62,302 nt of DNA from an uncultured Clostridia bacterium (GCA_946484175.1 CAMLSX010000010.1:1-62302), one strand, 5' to 3'; positions 48,591 to 58,053 are shown, counted from the stretch's first letter. Notes: a model not told the origin generated them from the sequence alone. Program-made: numbers and translations.

Positions 48591-50003
48591 ATGAAGCGAG
48601 TACCCAAAGCAGTGTTTTTCATTGTCGCTTTCCTTATCCTGTTCCTGACGTATACGTCGATTTTCGGCCTGTACGGACAGAATGGCGACAATAAAATCAC
48701 GTACATCAAAGGCGCGGGGGATATCCGTTGGGGTATCGATATCCGCGGCGGTGTGGAAGCAACGTTTATCCCGGCAGATGGCGTTGATGCCACGGACAAG
48801 CAGCTCAGCTCGGTGGAAGACACGATTAAACTTCGCCTTTTGAGCAATAACGTGACGGACTATGAATTGTACACCGACACGGCGAATGACAGAATTATCA
48901 TCCGCTTCCCGTGGAAGAGCGATGAAACCGATTTCGACCCAGAAAGCGCGATTGAAGAACTGGCCGCTACTGCAAAGCTCACCTTCCGTGAAGGAATGGA
49001 GTATGAGACGCAGGATATCGATGAAGACGGCAACACGATTTACAAGACCCCTACAGGTACTACGGCTGAAAACATCATTCTCGAAGGCGACGATATTGTC
49101 TCCGCAGAAGCTAAGTCCTATCAGGATGAAGCAACTGGTACGATTAAATATCTGGTAGAATTGAAATTCAGCGATGACGGCGCAAAGAAGTTTGCAGAAG
49201 CTACCAAAGAACTGGTTGGCAAAACGATTTCCGTGTGGATGGATGACATCATGATTTCTTATCCTACCGTGGAAAGTGAAATCACAGATGGCGAATGCAC
49301 CATTACCAGTGATTCCTTCACAGCAGCCAGCGCCACCGATCTGGCTAATAAGATCAATGCCGGTGCGCTGCCCTTCTCTCTCGAAACTTATAGTTTCGGT
49401 ACCATCAGCCCCACACTGGGTGAATCTTCTCTGAGTGCAATGACGATGGCTGGTATTATTGCATTCATCCTGGTTGCAGTATTTATGCTCATCATCTTCC
49501 GGCTGCCCGGTTTTGTGGCGGTCATTGCTTTGCTGGGACAGGTTGCCTTGTCTCTGGCAGCTGTTTCCGGTTATTTCCCGGCTTTCTCCAGCTTTACCAT
49601 GACTCTGCCCGGTATTGCCGGTATCATCCTGTCAATTGGTATGGGCGTGGATGCAAATATTATTACAGCTACCCGTGTCAAAGAAGAACTCTGGCTTGGC
49701 AAAACACTGGACGGCGCAATTGAAAAGGGCGGCGAAAGCAGTTTCTGGGCAATCTTTGACGGCAATATCACTGTGATTATCGTAGCAGTCATTCTGATGG
49801 CTGTGTTTGGTCCCAGCAATATCCTGTCTATGATTTTCGGCGCTTCCACCACTGGATCTATCTATTCCTTCGGCTACACCCTGCTGATTGGTGTGATCGG
49901 CAACTTTATTATGGGCGTTACTGCTACTCGGTTGATGACCAAGTCGCTGTCCCGCTTTAAGGTGTTCCGCAACAAGTGGCTGTTTGGAGGTGCGAAAGGA
50001 TGA
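48591..50003 (+). CDS. secD: Protein translocase subunit SecD
   Basis: SecD, with SecF, uses the proton or sodium gradient to pull exported proteins out of the SecYEG channel. The 470-aa protein has an N-terminal membrane helix, the conserved WGIDIRGGVEATF motif, a P1-type extracellular domain and five C-terminal helices. These include GIAGIILSIGMGVDANIITATRVKEE (in two parts), the family hallmark. ATG 48591 with GGAGG 9 bases ahead is chosen; an ATG at 48576 is possible. secF overlaps its stop. Confidence 0.96.
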   Translation: MKRVPKAVFFIVAFLILFLTYTSIFGLYGQNGDNKITYIKGAGDIRWGIDIRGGVEATFIPADGVDATDKQLSSVEDTIKLRLLSNNVTDYELYTDTANDRIIIRFPWKSDETDFDPESAIEELAATAKLTFREGMEYETQDIDEDGNTIYKTPTGTTAENIILEGDDIVSAEAKSYQDEATGTIKYLVELKFSDDGAKKFAEATKELVGKTISVWMDDIMISYPTVESEITDGECTITSDSFTAASATDLANKINAGALPFSLETYSFGTISPTLGESSLSAMTMAGIIAFILVAVFMLIIFRLPGFVAVIALLGQVALSLAAVSGYFPAFSSFTMTLPGIAGIILSIGMGVDANIITATRVKEELWLGKTLDGAIEKGGESSFWAIFDGNITVIIVAVILMAVFGPSNILSMIFGASTTGSIYSFGYTLLIGVIGNFIMGVTATRLMTKSLSRFKVFRNKWLFGGAKG

Positions 50004-50950
50004 AGAAATTCAATATCAAATTCTATCAGCACCGGAAGATTTTCTTCGGTATTTCTCTGGGGCTTTTTGTAATCGGCCTTCTGTGCAACCTGATTTTCGG
50101 TACAGAGCTGGACATCAAATTCCGTGGCGGTGCGCTGGTACAGTATTCCTATACTGGAGATGTTGATCAGGAGACTGTGGATCAGGCAGTTGAAGATGCC
50201 CTTGGTCGTTCTGTTACGGTTACCATTACCGATGGTATTGGAGGAACTGGGGCTGCTTCTGCCAAAAGCCTGACTGTTTCCCTTTCCGGCAGTGAGGGGA
50301 TTTCTTTGGATGAGCAGAAGGCAATTGCAGCAGAGCTCTCCAAGGCATACCCCGAGTCCACCTTTGAGGTTGTGCAATCCAGTTCAGTGCCTCCCACCAT
50401 GGGCGCACAATTCTTTGCCAAGTGCCTGGTGGCAGTTGCACTGGCAGCAGTGTTGCTGGTAATCTATGTAGCATTCCGCTTTAAGAAAATCGGCGGTATG
50501 TCTGCTGGCGTTATGGCAGTGATTGCGCTGCTGCACGACGTTCTGATGGTTTACTTTACTTTTGTTGTGTTCGGCTTCCCCATTGATGATAACTTTATCG
50601 CAGTGGTGCTGACCATTCTGGGTTATTCTCTGAACGACACCATCGTGGTGTATGACCGTGTGCGTGAGAACCGCCGCATTCTGGGTCCCAAAGTCAGCTA
50701 TGAACAGCTGATGGATACCAGTATCAATCAGACTCTGACCCGTTCTATCAATACTTCGGTTTGTACTTTCCTGGCAGTTACCGTGGTGTTTATTGTAGGC
50801 ACAATTTATAACCTTTCTTCTGTTACCACGTTTGCTCTGCCTATGATGGTTGGCATCGTTACAGGCTGCTATTCTTCTGTTTGTCTGGCTGGCCCCCTCT
50901 ATGTTATGTGGCAGAACCACAAGCTGAAGAAAAAAGAAGCACAGGTCTGA
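50000..50950 (+). CDS. secF: Protein translocase subunit SecF
   Basis: The 316-aa partner of SecD has an N-terminal helix, FGTELDIKFRGGALVQYSY, a short extracellular domain and five C-terminal helices. These carry VVLTILGYSLNDTIVVYDRVREN, the SecF signature, split here as VVLTILGYSLND and TIVVYDRVREN. ATG 50000 overlaps the secD stop (ATGA), with GGAGGTG ahead, so both subunits are made together. Confidence 0.96.
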   Translation: MKKFNIKFYQHRKIFFGISLGLFVIGLLCNLIFGTELDIKFRGGALVQYSYTGDVDQETVDQAVEDALGRSVTVTITDGIGGTGAASAKSLTVSLSGSEGISLDEQKAIAAELSKAYPESTFEVVQSSSVPPTMGAQFFAKCLVAVALAAVLLVIYVAFRFKKIGGMSAGVMAVIALLHDVLMVYFTFVVFGFPIDDNFIAVVLTILGYSLNDTIVVYDRVRENRRILGPKVSYEQLMDTSINQTLTRSINTSVCTFLAVTVVFIVGTIYNLSSVTTFALPMMVGIVTGCYSSVCLAGPLYVMWQNHKLKKKEAQV

Positions 50951-50978
50951 TTAGCGACATTCAATATCATATATTTTC

Positions 50979-51016
50979 AGAGGACGCAATATTCAATATC
51001 GCGTCCTCTTTGCTTT
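50979..51016 (+). terminator. Intrinsic terminator of secDF
   Basis: AGAGGACGC pairs with GCGTCCTCT around a 13-base loop, followed by TTGCTTTG. The remaining gap to prfB (about 200 bp) holds the prfB promoter and no convincing gene. Confidence 0.75.
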
Positions 51017-51112
51017 GTCCCTACATTAAGCATGCAGATTCCTTTTTGACCGGAGAAAAGCGGGAAAAGGAGGAACGGGACTGTGTAATTCGGCGAACTT
51101 TTCCAGTGGGTA

Positions 51113-51141
51113 TTTACTTTTTAGAGAAAATCTTCTATAAT
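51113..51141 (+). promoter_or_regulatory. Sigma A promoter of prfB
   Basis: TTTACT (51113-51118) and TATAAT (51136-51141) with a 17-base spacer. Confidence 0.65.
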
Positions 51142-51224
51142 AAAAAAGTTAATGAGTTGAAACAGCTGCTGTCAGGCGGCTTTGGCGGGAACTCCCGTAA
51201 AATTTGAAACTGAGGTAGAGGAAT

Positions 51225-52352
51225 ATGCTGCAATTTGAGGAAATCAAGCAGGCGCTGACTGATTTAGAGCCGGAACTCCGCGATTTGGCCGATGCGCTGG
51301 GTCTGGAAAAAACAAAAGAAGAAATCGAGAAGCTGGAACAGCAGGCCGCTGCCCCGGGATTTTGGGACGATTTGGAAAATACCCAGAAGGTTTTGCAGCG
51401 TACCAGTGCATTGAAGGGAAAGGTAGAGAGCTATGATAAGCTCTGCGGTCAGTTTGATGATACGATGGCGCTGGCAGAAATGGGTGATGAGGCAGAAGAC
51501 CTTTCTATTTTGCCCGAAGCACAGGAAGAGCTGGAGAACTTTAAGAATAATCTGGAAGCAATTCGTTTGACGACGCTGCTTACCGGTGAATATGACAGTA
51601 AAAATGCCATCCTGACTTTCCATGCAGGCGCAGGCGGCACAGAGGCGCAGGACTGGGCTGAAATGCTGTACCGTATGTACAACCGCTGGGGCGAGCGCCA
51701 TGGCTTCCAGGTGAAAACACTCGATTTTCTGGATGGTGAAGAAGCCGGCCTGAAGAGTGCTTCTGTCCTGATTGAAGGCGAAAATGCCTACGGCTTTTTG
51801 AAGAGCGAGGCGGGTGTGCACCGTCTGGTGCGTGTTTCTCCGTTTGATTCTTCCGGACGCCGTCATACTTCTTTCGCTTCGCTGGAAGTCATGCCTGAAA
51901 TCGACGATACCATTGAGGTCGAAATTGACCCTGCTGATATCAAGATGGATGTGTACCGTGCAAGTGGTGCAGGCGGACAGAAAGTTAACAAAACTTCTTC
52001 CGCAGTGCGTTTGACGCATATCCCCACAGGTATTGTGGTGGCTTGCCAGGTGGAACGCAGCCAGTATCAGAACCGCGATGTGGCAATGCGTATGCTGAAA
52101 TCCAAGCTGATTGAAATCAAAGAGCGCGAGCATCTGGAAAAAATCAGTGATATTAAGGGTGAACAGAAAGAAATTGCCTGGGGAAGCCAGATCCGTTCGT
52201 ATGTGTTTATGCCCTATACGCTGGTAAAAGATCATCGTACCGGTTTTGAATCCGGCAATATCAACGCGGTGATGGATGGCGATCTGGATGGCTTCATCAA
52301 TGCCTATTTGAAGGCTGGAAGCATCAACGCCATCACAGAAGATGTAGAATAA
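51225..52352 (+). CDS. prfB: Peptide chain release factor 2, without programmed frameshift
   Basis: The 375-aa release factor reads UGA and UAA stop codons. It has the tripeptide that decides RF2 identity (Ser-Pro-Phe in RVSPFDSSGRRH) and the catalytic GGQ in GAGGQKVNKT. Most bacterial prfB genes contain an internal UGA near codon 25 that must be passed by a +1 frameshift, giving autoregulation. Here the frame is continuous from ATG 51225 through LADALGLEKTKEEIEK, with no in-frame UGA and no overlapping short frame. GAGGTAGAGG precedes the start. Confidence 0.97.
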   Translation: MLQFEEIKQALTDLEPELRDLADALGLEKTKEEIEKLEQQAAAPGFWDDLENTQKVLQRTSALKGKVESYDKLCGQFDDTMALAEMGDEAEDLSILPEAQEELENFKNNLEAIRLTTLLTGEYDSKNAILTFHAGAGGTEAQDWAEMLYRMYNRWGERHGFQVKTLDFLDGEEAGLKSASVLIEGENAYGFLKSEAGVHRLVRVSPFDSSGRRHTSFASLEVMPEIDDTIEVEIDPADIKMDVYRASGAGGQKVNKTSSAVRLTHIPTGIVVACQVERSQYQNRDVAMRMLKSKLIEIKEREHLEKISDIKGEQKEIAWGSQIRSYVFMPYTLVKDHRTGFESGNINAVMDGDLDGFINAYLKAGSINAITEDVE

Positions 52353-52374
52353 ATTTTTCACATGAGCTTTTATC

Positions 52375-52408
52375 AAAGCGGCTGTCAATAAGGCAGCCGC
52401 TTTTTTTG
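52375..52408 (+). terminator. Intrinsic terminator of prfB
   Basis: AAAGCGGCTG pairs with CAGCCGCTTT and is followed by a T-run. Confidence 0.92.
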
Positions 52409-52432
52409 TTGGAAATGCGAACAGTTGAAAGG

Positions 52433-52461
52433 TTGTCAAAAAAATTGTTTTATGATAAAAT
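52433..52461 (+). promoter_or_regulatory. Sigma A promoter of the MATE gene leader
   Basis: TTGTCA (52433-52438) and TAAAAT (52456-52461) with a 17-base spacer predict a transcript start near 52468, 100 bases ahead of the gene. Confidence 0.6.
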
Positions 52462-52509
52462 AATATTAAAGATTATAAATAAACTTGGTTAACAATCAAG
52501 AGAAAAAGA

Positions 52510-52550
52510 CTCGCCTGCGAATTGTTTCAATTCGGAAGCGGGCTTTATTT
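52510..52550 (+). terminator. Attenuator-like hairpin in the MATE leader
   Basis: GCCTGC-GAATTG pairs with CAATTC-ggaa-GCGGGC (one bulge), followed by TTTATTTT. It lies between the promoter and the ribosome site at 52554, so it can stop transcription before the gene. What would release it is unknown. Confidence 0.6.
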
Positions 52551-52568
52551 TGAGAAGGAGAGGTTTTT

Positions 52569-53967
52569 ATGGCAGGAAAAATTGCCGCTTTTTTCGGTGC
52601 ACAGGATTTGACACAGGGAAAACCGATGAGAGGGCTGATACAATTTTCAGTTCCCCTTCTAATCGGTAATCTTGCACAGCAGCTGTATAATACGGTTGAC
52701 TCCATCGTGGTGGGTAAATATGTGGGCGATAATGCGCTGGCAGCAGTGGGTGCCAGCGGCCCGATACTGAATCTTTTGTTGGTGTTATTTATGGGTATTG
52801 CAACTGGTGCTACCATCATGGTTTCACAGTATTTCGGTGCGCGTCAGCATGAACTGCTTTCTACAACGGTGGGAAATACGATTACTCTGACGGTTCTTTC
52901 TTCGGTGTTCATTATGGTTGTTGGCCCATTGGTTACACATCCGCTGATGAGCCTGCTGAACACACCAGAAGATATCTATGCGGATTCCTGTACATATCTG
53001 ATTATTATTTTTCTCGGAATTCTCGGTGGAGCAGGATACAATATTCTCTCCGGTGTTTTGCGCGGCTTGGGTGACTCCTTTATGCCGCTGGTCTATCTGG
53101 TGATTGCCTGTTTGCTGAATATCGTCCTTGACCTGTTATTTGTAGTTTCTTTCCATTGGGGCGTTGCCGGTGTGGCCATTGCTACAGGAATTGCACAGTT
53201 GGTTTCAGCGGTATTGTGCCTGATTCGTCTGCTTCATATGAAAGAGATTGTCGTTGTTCCGCGTTCTTCTCTGCGTTTGCACAAAGAACTGGTGATTCGC
53301 CTGACAAAGCTGGGACTGCCTTCTGGTCTGGCGCAGGCTATTTTCTCACTGGCAGCGATTGTAGTACAGTCCCTCACCAACTCTTTTGGCACTGAGGTTA
53401 TCGCAGCCAGCATTATTGTCATGCGCGTGGATGGTTTTGCCATGATGCCTAACTTCACTTTTGGTACGGCCATGACCACCTATGCCGGACAGAATATCGG
53501 TGCTGGAAAGATTGACCGTGTGCATCAGGGAACCAAATCCGGCATGCTGCTGGGGCTAATTGTTTCTTCCTGCCTTACTGTAATGATCCTTCTGTTTGGC
53601 AGAATTTTAATGGGATGGTTTACCAATACACAGGCGATTATTGACCTCGGGTTCCATATGATGTGCATCCTCGCAGTGGGATTATATAGCCATGTCTGTT
53701 ACACAGGGCCTTTCCGGCGTGATGCGTGGTGCTGGCGATACCATGACGCCCATGTGGATTTCTTTCATTACAACCGTTGTTATCCGTGTGCCTTTGGCAT
53801 ATGGCATTGCTTTCTTTACCCGCAGTGCAGAGCTGCCGCATGGCAATCCGGATTGCCTGTATATTTCGCTGCTGGCTTCCTGGGTGCTCGGCGCATTGAT
53901 TACCTATGCACTGTATCGCCGCGGAAAATGGAAGCACAAGGCCGTGACTACTGCTGCGGATTCCTGA
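52569..53967 (+). pseudogene. MATE family efflux transporter, frameshifted
   Basis: The first 1.1 kb encode a typical MATE exporter with twelve-helix layout (LIQFSVPLLIGNLAQQLYN, VGASGPILNLLLVLFMGIATG, GAGYNILSGVLRGLGDS). After MCILAVGLY (about 53682) the frame changes to nonsense, while the correct C-terminus (SVTQGLSGVMRGAGDTMTPM to AADS) continues in the next frame and ends at 53967. Removing one T from GGATTATATAG at 53681-53683 restores GYIAMSVTQ, the usual sequence at this place, and gives about 465 aa. This is a recent single-base insertion or an assembly error; an out-of-frame reading would otherwise run to 53990. Confidence 0.85.
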
Positions 53968-54008
53968 ATATTTCGCAGAGCTGCAAGTGATTGTTCACAA
54001 CTGTTTTC

Positions 54009-54044
54009 AGGGGGGAGTCCCACATTTGGGCCCCCTCTTATCGT
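54009..54044 (+). terminator. Hairpin after the MATE gene
   Basis: AGGGGG pairs with CCCCCT, with an inner CCC/GGG stem. The following T tract is weak (CTTATCG). Confidence 0.5.
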
Positions 54045-54079
54045 TTGTCATTTTTTATCTGAAAAATAAAAGGAAAGGA

Positions 54080-54107
54080 TTGCTTTTATACTTTGGTATG
54101 ATACAAT
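54080..54107 (+). promoter_or_regulatory. Probable promoter of the glycosidase operon
   Basis: TTGCTT (54080-54085) and TACAAT (54102-54107) with a 16-base spacer, upstream of the GH42 gene. Confidence 0.5.
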
Positions 54108-54186
54108 ATGAGAAAATCAGCATGGTAAATGATGTCATATGCTTGGCGATTTAGAAGCCGAATATGATATCAAGGAGGAGTTTTTT

Positions 54187-56190
54187 ATGGATCACTTATT
54201 GTACGGCGTCGCCTATTATGACGAATATATGCCGGTAGAGCGGCTGCAAAAAGACATGGAAATGCTGAAAGCAGCGGGAATGAATGTCATCCGTATTGCG
54301 GAATCCACCTGGGCGACTGAGGAGCCGGAAAACGGTGTTTTTGATTTCACGCATGTGCGCCGGGCATTGGCTGCTGCGCAGGAAGCCGGGATTTCTGTCA
54401 TTGTGGGAACCCCGACTTATGCTGTGCCGCCGTGGCTGGCCGCGGAGCATCCGGAAGTGCTGGCAGTAACGGAAAAAGGTGCGGGAAAATACGGTGCCAG
54501 ACAGATTATGGATATTACCAGCCCGGCCTATCTGTTTCATACAGAACGCATTATCCGTCGTCTGATGGAATGTGTGCAGGAATACGACTGTGTGATCGGT
54601 TTCCAGTTGGATAATGAAACCAAGCATTACCACACCGCTGGCCCCAATGTGCAAAAACGCTTTGTCCGTTATCTGCGGCAAAAATTCGGCTCGTTGGAAG
54701 AGCTGAACCGTGAATTTGGATTCAACTACTGGAGTAACCGCGTGGACAGCTGGGAGAATGTGCCGGATGTCACCGGGACGATTAACGGCAGCTTTGCCGC
54801 AGAGTTCGAAAAATTCCGGCGAGATCTGGTCACAGAGTTTTTGCAGTGGCAGTCCGACATTGTGCGGGAATACCTCAAAGATGGACAGTTTATTACCCAT
54901 AATCTGGACTATGAGTGGCGCGGGTACTCCTTTGGAATCCAGCCGGATGTAAACCATAAAGAAGTGGCGAAGGCGCTGACCATTGCCGGGTGCGATATTT
55001 ATCACCCCACACAGGAGCACCTTACCGGTGCAGAAATTGCCTTTGGCGGAGACGTTGCCCGCAGCCTGCTTGGTAAAAACTATCTGGTGATTGAAACACA
55101 AGCACAGGGACATGTAAACTGGACGCCCTTTGACGGACAGCTGCGCCTGCATGCATTCAGCCATCTGGCCAGCGGCGCAAATTCTGTGATGTACTGGCAC
55201 TGGCATTCTATCCACAATTCCTTTGAAACCTACTGGAAAGGATTGCTCAGCCACGATCTGGAGCCAAATGCACCCTATCGGGAGGCCTGTACAATTGGCG
55301 CCGACATGAAGCGATTGAGCCCGCATCTTGTCAATCTGAAAAAGCAGAACCGGGCCGCTATTTTGGTGAGCAACGAATCATTGACCGGCCTGCAGCAGTT
55401 CCCCATGCCGGATTCTGTTACTTACAACGATATAGTTCGGCTGCTGTATGACGCGCTTTACGAACTGAATGTAGAATGTGACATCCTGTTCCCGCAGGAC
55501 GAAGGGCGTCTATCCGAATATGATTTTATCGGTGTGCCCGCTCTGTACAGTGCGCCGGATTCTCTGCTTCGATCGCTGGATCGCTATGTGGAAGAAGGCG
55601 GACACCTTTTGGCAGTCTGCAAAACCGGTTTTTCCAATGAATTTCTCACCGTTGCACATGATTCTCAGCCGCACCTGTTGACAAAGTGCTTTGGAATGTC
55701 CTATGATGAATTTACCCGGCCGGAAGAAGTTTCCCTGACCGGGGATTATCTGGAAGTTTCTGAGGAAGGACGGAAAATTTCCGCATGGATGGAACTGCTT
55801 CGTCCGGAGAGTACAGAAATATTGGCTTCCTATGCGCACCCGTTCTGGGGAAAATATGCAGCGATTACAGAAAACCACTACGGAAAGGGAACCGCAGTCT
55901 ATGTGGGATGCCTGACCACGAAAGAATATTTGAAAGCATTGCTGTGCCGCTTGCTCAAGCAGGCCGGTTTGTGGGGAGAATCCCAGCAGGCATCGTTCCC
56001 AATTATCATTCGCAGCGGCGTGAATGAGCTGGGGAAGAGGGTTCACTATTATTTCAATTATTCGATGGAACCGATCAGGCAGCCGTACCTGCACGATGAC
56101 GGCATAGAACTGCTTTCCGGCAAAACAGCTGTTCGCGAAGAAATCGTTGAACTGGAGCCATGGGGCTTCCGGGTTTTTGAGGAGAAGTAA
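54187..56190 (+). CDS. Glycoside hydrolase family 42 beta-galactosidase
   Basis: The 667-aa enzyme has the GH42 three-domain form. An N-terminal TIM barrel starts YGVAYYDEYMPVERLQKDM, with catalytic acid/base Glu144 in FQLDNETKHY and likely nucleophile Glu303 in VIETQAQGHVNW. A middle trimerisation domain (about 400-600) and a short C-terminal beta domain follow. No signal peptide is visible, so it acts on imported galactosides. ATG 54187, with AAGGAGGAG ahead, is chosen over a frame start at 54139. The GH30 gene follows by 21 bases, so the two are one operon. Confidence 0.93.
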   Translation: MDHLLYGVAYYDEYMPVERLQKDMEMLKAAGMNVIRIAESTWATEEPENGVFDFTHVRRALAAAQEAGISVIVGTPTYAVPPWLAAEHPEVLAVTEKGAGKYGARQIMDITSPAYLFHTERIIRRLMECVQEYDCVIGFQLDNETKHYHTAGPNVQKRFVRYLRQKFGSLEELNREFGFNYWSNRVDSWENVPDVTGTINGSFAAEFEKFRRDLVTEFLQWQSDIVREYLKDGQFITHNLDYEWRGYSFGIQPDVNHKEVAKALTIAGCDIYHPTQEHLTGAEIAFGGDVARSLLGKNYLVIETQAQGHVNWTPFDGQLRLHAFSHLASGANSVMYWHWHSIHNSFETYWKGLLSHDLEPNAPYREACTIGADMKRLSPHLVNLKKQNRAAILVSNESLTGLQQFPMPDSVTYNDIVRLLYDALYELNVECDILFPQDEGRLSEYDFIGVPALYSAPDSLLRSLDRYVEEGGHLLAVCKTGFSNEFLTVAHDSQPHLLTKCFGMSYDEFTRPEEVSLTGDYLEVSEEGRKISAWMELLRPESTEILASYAHPFWGKYAAITENHYGKGTAVYVGCLTTKEYLKALLCRLLKQAGLWGESQQASFPIIIRSGVNELGKRVHYYFNYSMEPIRQPYLHDDGIELLSGKTAVREEIVELEPWGFRVFEEK

Positions 56191-56211
56191 AGCAAGCAAG
56201 GAGAAGTGAGT

Positions 56212-57549
56212 ATGAGAAACATTACACACATTCAGTCTACACAGGGAGAGTATTGGCGTCCGCAAACGGTCGGAGCTGCAAATTGCGCAGATGACCTGGT
56301 GCTTTCGCAGAGCGAAAAGCAGACTATGCTGGGCTTTGGCGGATGCTTTAATGAACTGGGTTGGGATGCATTGGGGCGCGTTTCTGAAGAAGAGCGCAAA
56401 CAGTTCCTCGATGAGCTGTTCCTGCCCGAAAACTGCAACTTCAACTATGGCCGTGTGCCGATTGGCGCAAACGACTTCAGCCTGGAATGGTACAGCTGTG
56501 ACGAAACCCGCGATGATTTTGAACTGAAGGATTTCAACATCGAGCGGGATAAAACCTATACGATTCCCTTTATCAAGGAAGCTATTGCCCGTCAGGGAGA
56601 GGATTTCTTTGTCTTTGGCTCTCCGTGGAGCCCGCCTACCTGGATGAAGACAAAACCGGTCTATAATTTCGGTACCCTGCGCATGGAAGAGAAAATTCTG
56701 CAAACCTATGCCCGCTACTTTGTGCGCTTTATTGAAGAGTATCGGAAGGAGGGCGTGCATGTGGGACAGGTTCATGTGCAGAATGAGCCCATGGCCGACC
56801 AAAAGTTCCCCTCCTGCAAATGGACAGGCAAGGACATGCGCGACTTTATCAAAGGATACCTGGGGCCGGCGCTGCGTGAAAGCGGGCTGGATACCGAACT
56901 GTGGCTGGGTACCATCAACGGGCCGTTTATCGATATGATGTTCGGTTCAGATACGCCGTTCGGCGAGTTCTACGATCAGTTTATCAATACCATTCTGTCC
57001 GACCCGCAGGCCAGAAGCTATCTGACCGGTGTGGGCCTGCAATGGGGCGGCAAGCATGTGCTGGAGCATGTAGAGGCCAGCTATCCCGAAATGCGCGTGA
57101 TGCAGACCGAGAGCGAATGTGGCGACGGCCAGAACAGCTGGACTCATATGGAGTATATCGCCGGATTGATGTGGCAGTATTTCCGTCACGGTGCAGAGCG
57201 CTATACATATTGGAATATGGCTCTGCTGGAGGGCGGCGTATCTTCCTGGGGCTGGGCGCAGAACTCTTTGTGCACCGTAAACCCTGAAACCGGTACTTTG
57301 AAGCTTCAGCCGGAATTTTATCTGATGAAGCATTATTCCCATTTTGTACAGCCGGGCGCAAAATATATCCCGGTGACAGGTCATCTGGGCGCCAACTGTT
57401 CCGCTTTCCGCAATCCGGACGGTTCGCTCGTGATTGTGGCTGCCAGCAATATGGATGAGCCCCGCGAATTTACCGTGCGCGGTGCAGGGGAACCGTTCTC
57501 CGTGAAGATTGCCCCGCACAGCATCAGCACCATTCTCGTGGAAGAATAA
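56212..57549 (+). CDS. Glycoside hydrolase family 30 enzyme
   Basis: The 445-aa enzyme resembles GH30 glucosylceramidase/beta-glucosidase/beta-1,6-glucanase proteins. It has a TIM barrel with acid/base Glu192 in HVQNEPMADQ and nucleophile Glu300 in MQTESECGDG, plus a C-terminal beta domain. There is no signal peptide, so it is probably intracellular. ATG 56212 is chosen because GGAG lies 8 bases ahead; GTG 56206 is possible. Its pairing with GH42 suggests sequential cleavage of an imported beta-linked oligosaccharide. The precise substrate is not given by the sequence. Confidence 0.9.
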   Translation: MRNITHIQSTQGEYWRPQTVGAANCADDLVLSQSEKQTMLGFGGCFNELGWDALGRVSEEERKQFLDELFLPENCNFNYGRVPIGANDFSLEWYSCDETRDDFELKDFNIERDKTYTIPFIKEAIARQGEDFFVFGSPWSPPTWMKTKPVYNFGTLRMEEKILQTYARYFVRFIEEYRKEGVHVGQVHVQNEPMADQKFPSCKWTGKDMRDFIKGYLGPALRESGLDTELWLGTINGPFIDMMFGSDTPFGEFYDQFINTILSDPQARSYLTGVGLQWGGKHVLEHVEASYPEMRVMQTESECGDGQNSWTHMEYIAGLMWQYFRHGAERYTYWNMALLEGGVSSWGWAQNSLCTVNPETGTLKLQPEFYLMKHYSHFVQPGAKYIPVTGHLGANCSAFRNPDGSLVIVAASNMDEPREFTVRGAGEPFSVKIAPHSISTILVEE

Positions 57550-57586
57550 ATCAGCAACCCAAATCTGTTTTCCATCGTTTACAGAA

Positions 57587-57627
57587 CCCCCGGACAGCTG
57601 TATTCCCGCAGCTGTCCGGGGATTTCT
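57587..57627 (+). terminator. Intrinsic terminator of the glycosidase operon
   Basis: CCCCGGACAGCTG pairs with CAGCTGTCCGGGG, followed by ATTTCT. Confidence 0.85.
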
Positions 57628-57695
57628 CTGTCAGCCATTGTCAAAATCCGTGCCCGGTTCATAGAATGGAAAAAACGGAAACGGGAGGGAACAAA

Positions 57696-58034
57696 ATGGA
57701 ACTGCTTGGAAAGATTCTGCTGGTGTTTTTTCTGCTGATGGGCGTGGCATATACTTGCCGGACGCTGCTTTGGTGGCTGCTGCGCGCAGAAAATCCGGAT
57801 AGAATGGTGATTACCGTCCCGCTGCAGGGCCATGTGGAAGATGCAGAACATTTGCTGCGGAATGCTGCGGACGTCTGCCGGGAATCAAATGGCAAAGAGG
57901 TTCGTTTGATTTGCGTGGATGGTGGGATGGACGAAGAAACATATGAAATCTGCCGGTGTATGCAGCGCGAGATGCCTTTTTTGGAAATCTGTACGGCTTC
58001 TGAGCTTACAGAGACACTTTTCCGGCAGGAATAG
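57696..58034 (+). CDS. Small membrane-anchored protein of unknown function
   Basis: The 112-aa protein has one N-terminal hydrophobic helix (about residues 3-26, LLGKILLVFFLLMGVAYTC). A cytosolic-type domain follows with alternating strands and helices (MVITVPLQGHVEDAEHLLRN, VRLICVDGGMDEETYEIC). The pattern VRLICVDGGMDEETYEI recalls the start of a glycosyltransferase-like fold but is too short for one. I do not recognise the family. ATG 57696 has GGGAGGGA ahead; a frame start at 57666 lacks one. It stands alone between the glycosidase terminator and the recD2 promoter. Confidence 0.7.
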   Translation: MELLGKILLVFFLLMGVAYTCRTLLWWLLRAENPDRMVITVPLQGHVEDAEHLLRNAADVCRESNGKEVRLICVDGGMDEETYEICRCMQREMPFLEICTASELTETLFRQE

Positions 58035-58053
58035 AGAAAATCCAAACAAAGGT

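Noticed and set aside
51061-51207. Small gene between secF and prfB
   Set aside because: The frame near the AAAGGAGG at 51065 has no usable start codon at proper spacing and overlaps the prfB promoter; the longer frame is low-complexity read-out of the leader.
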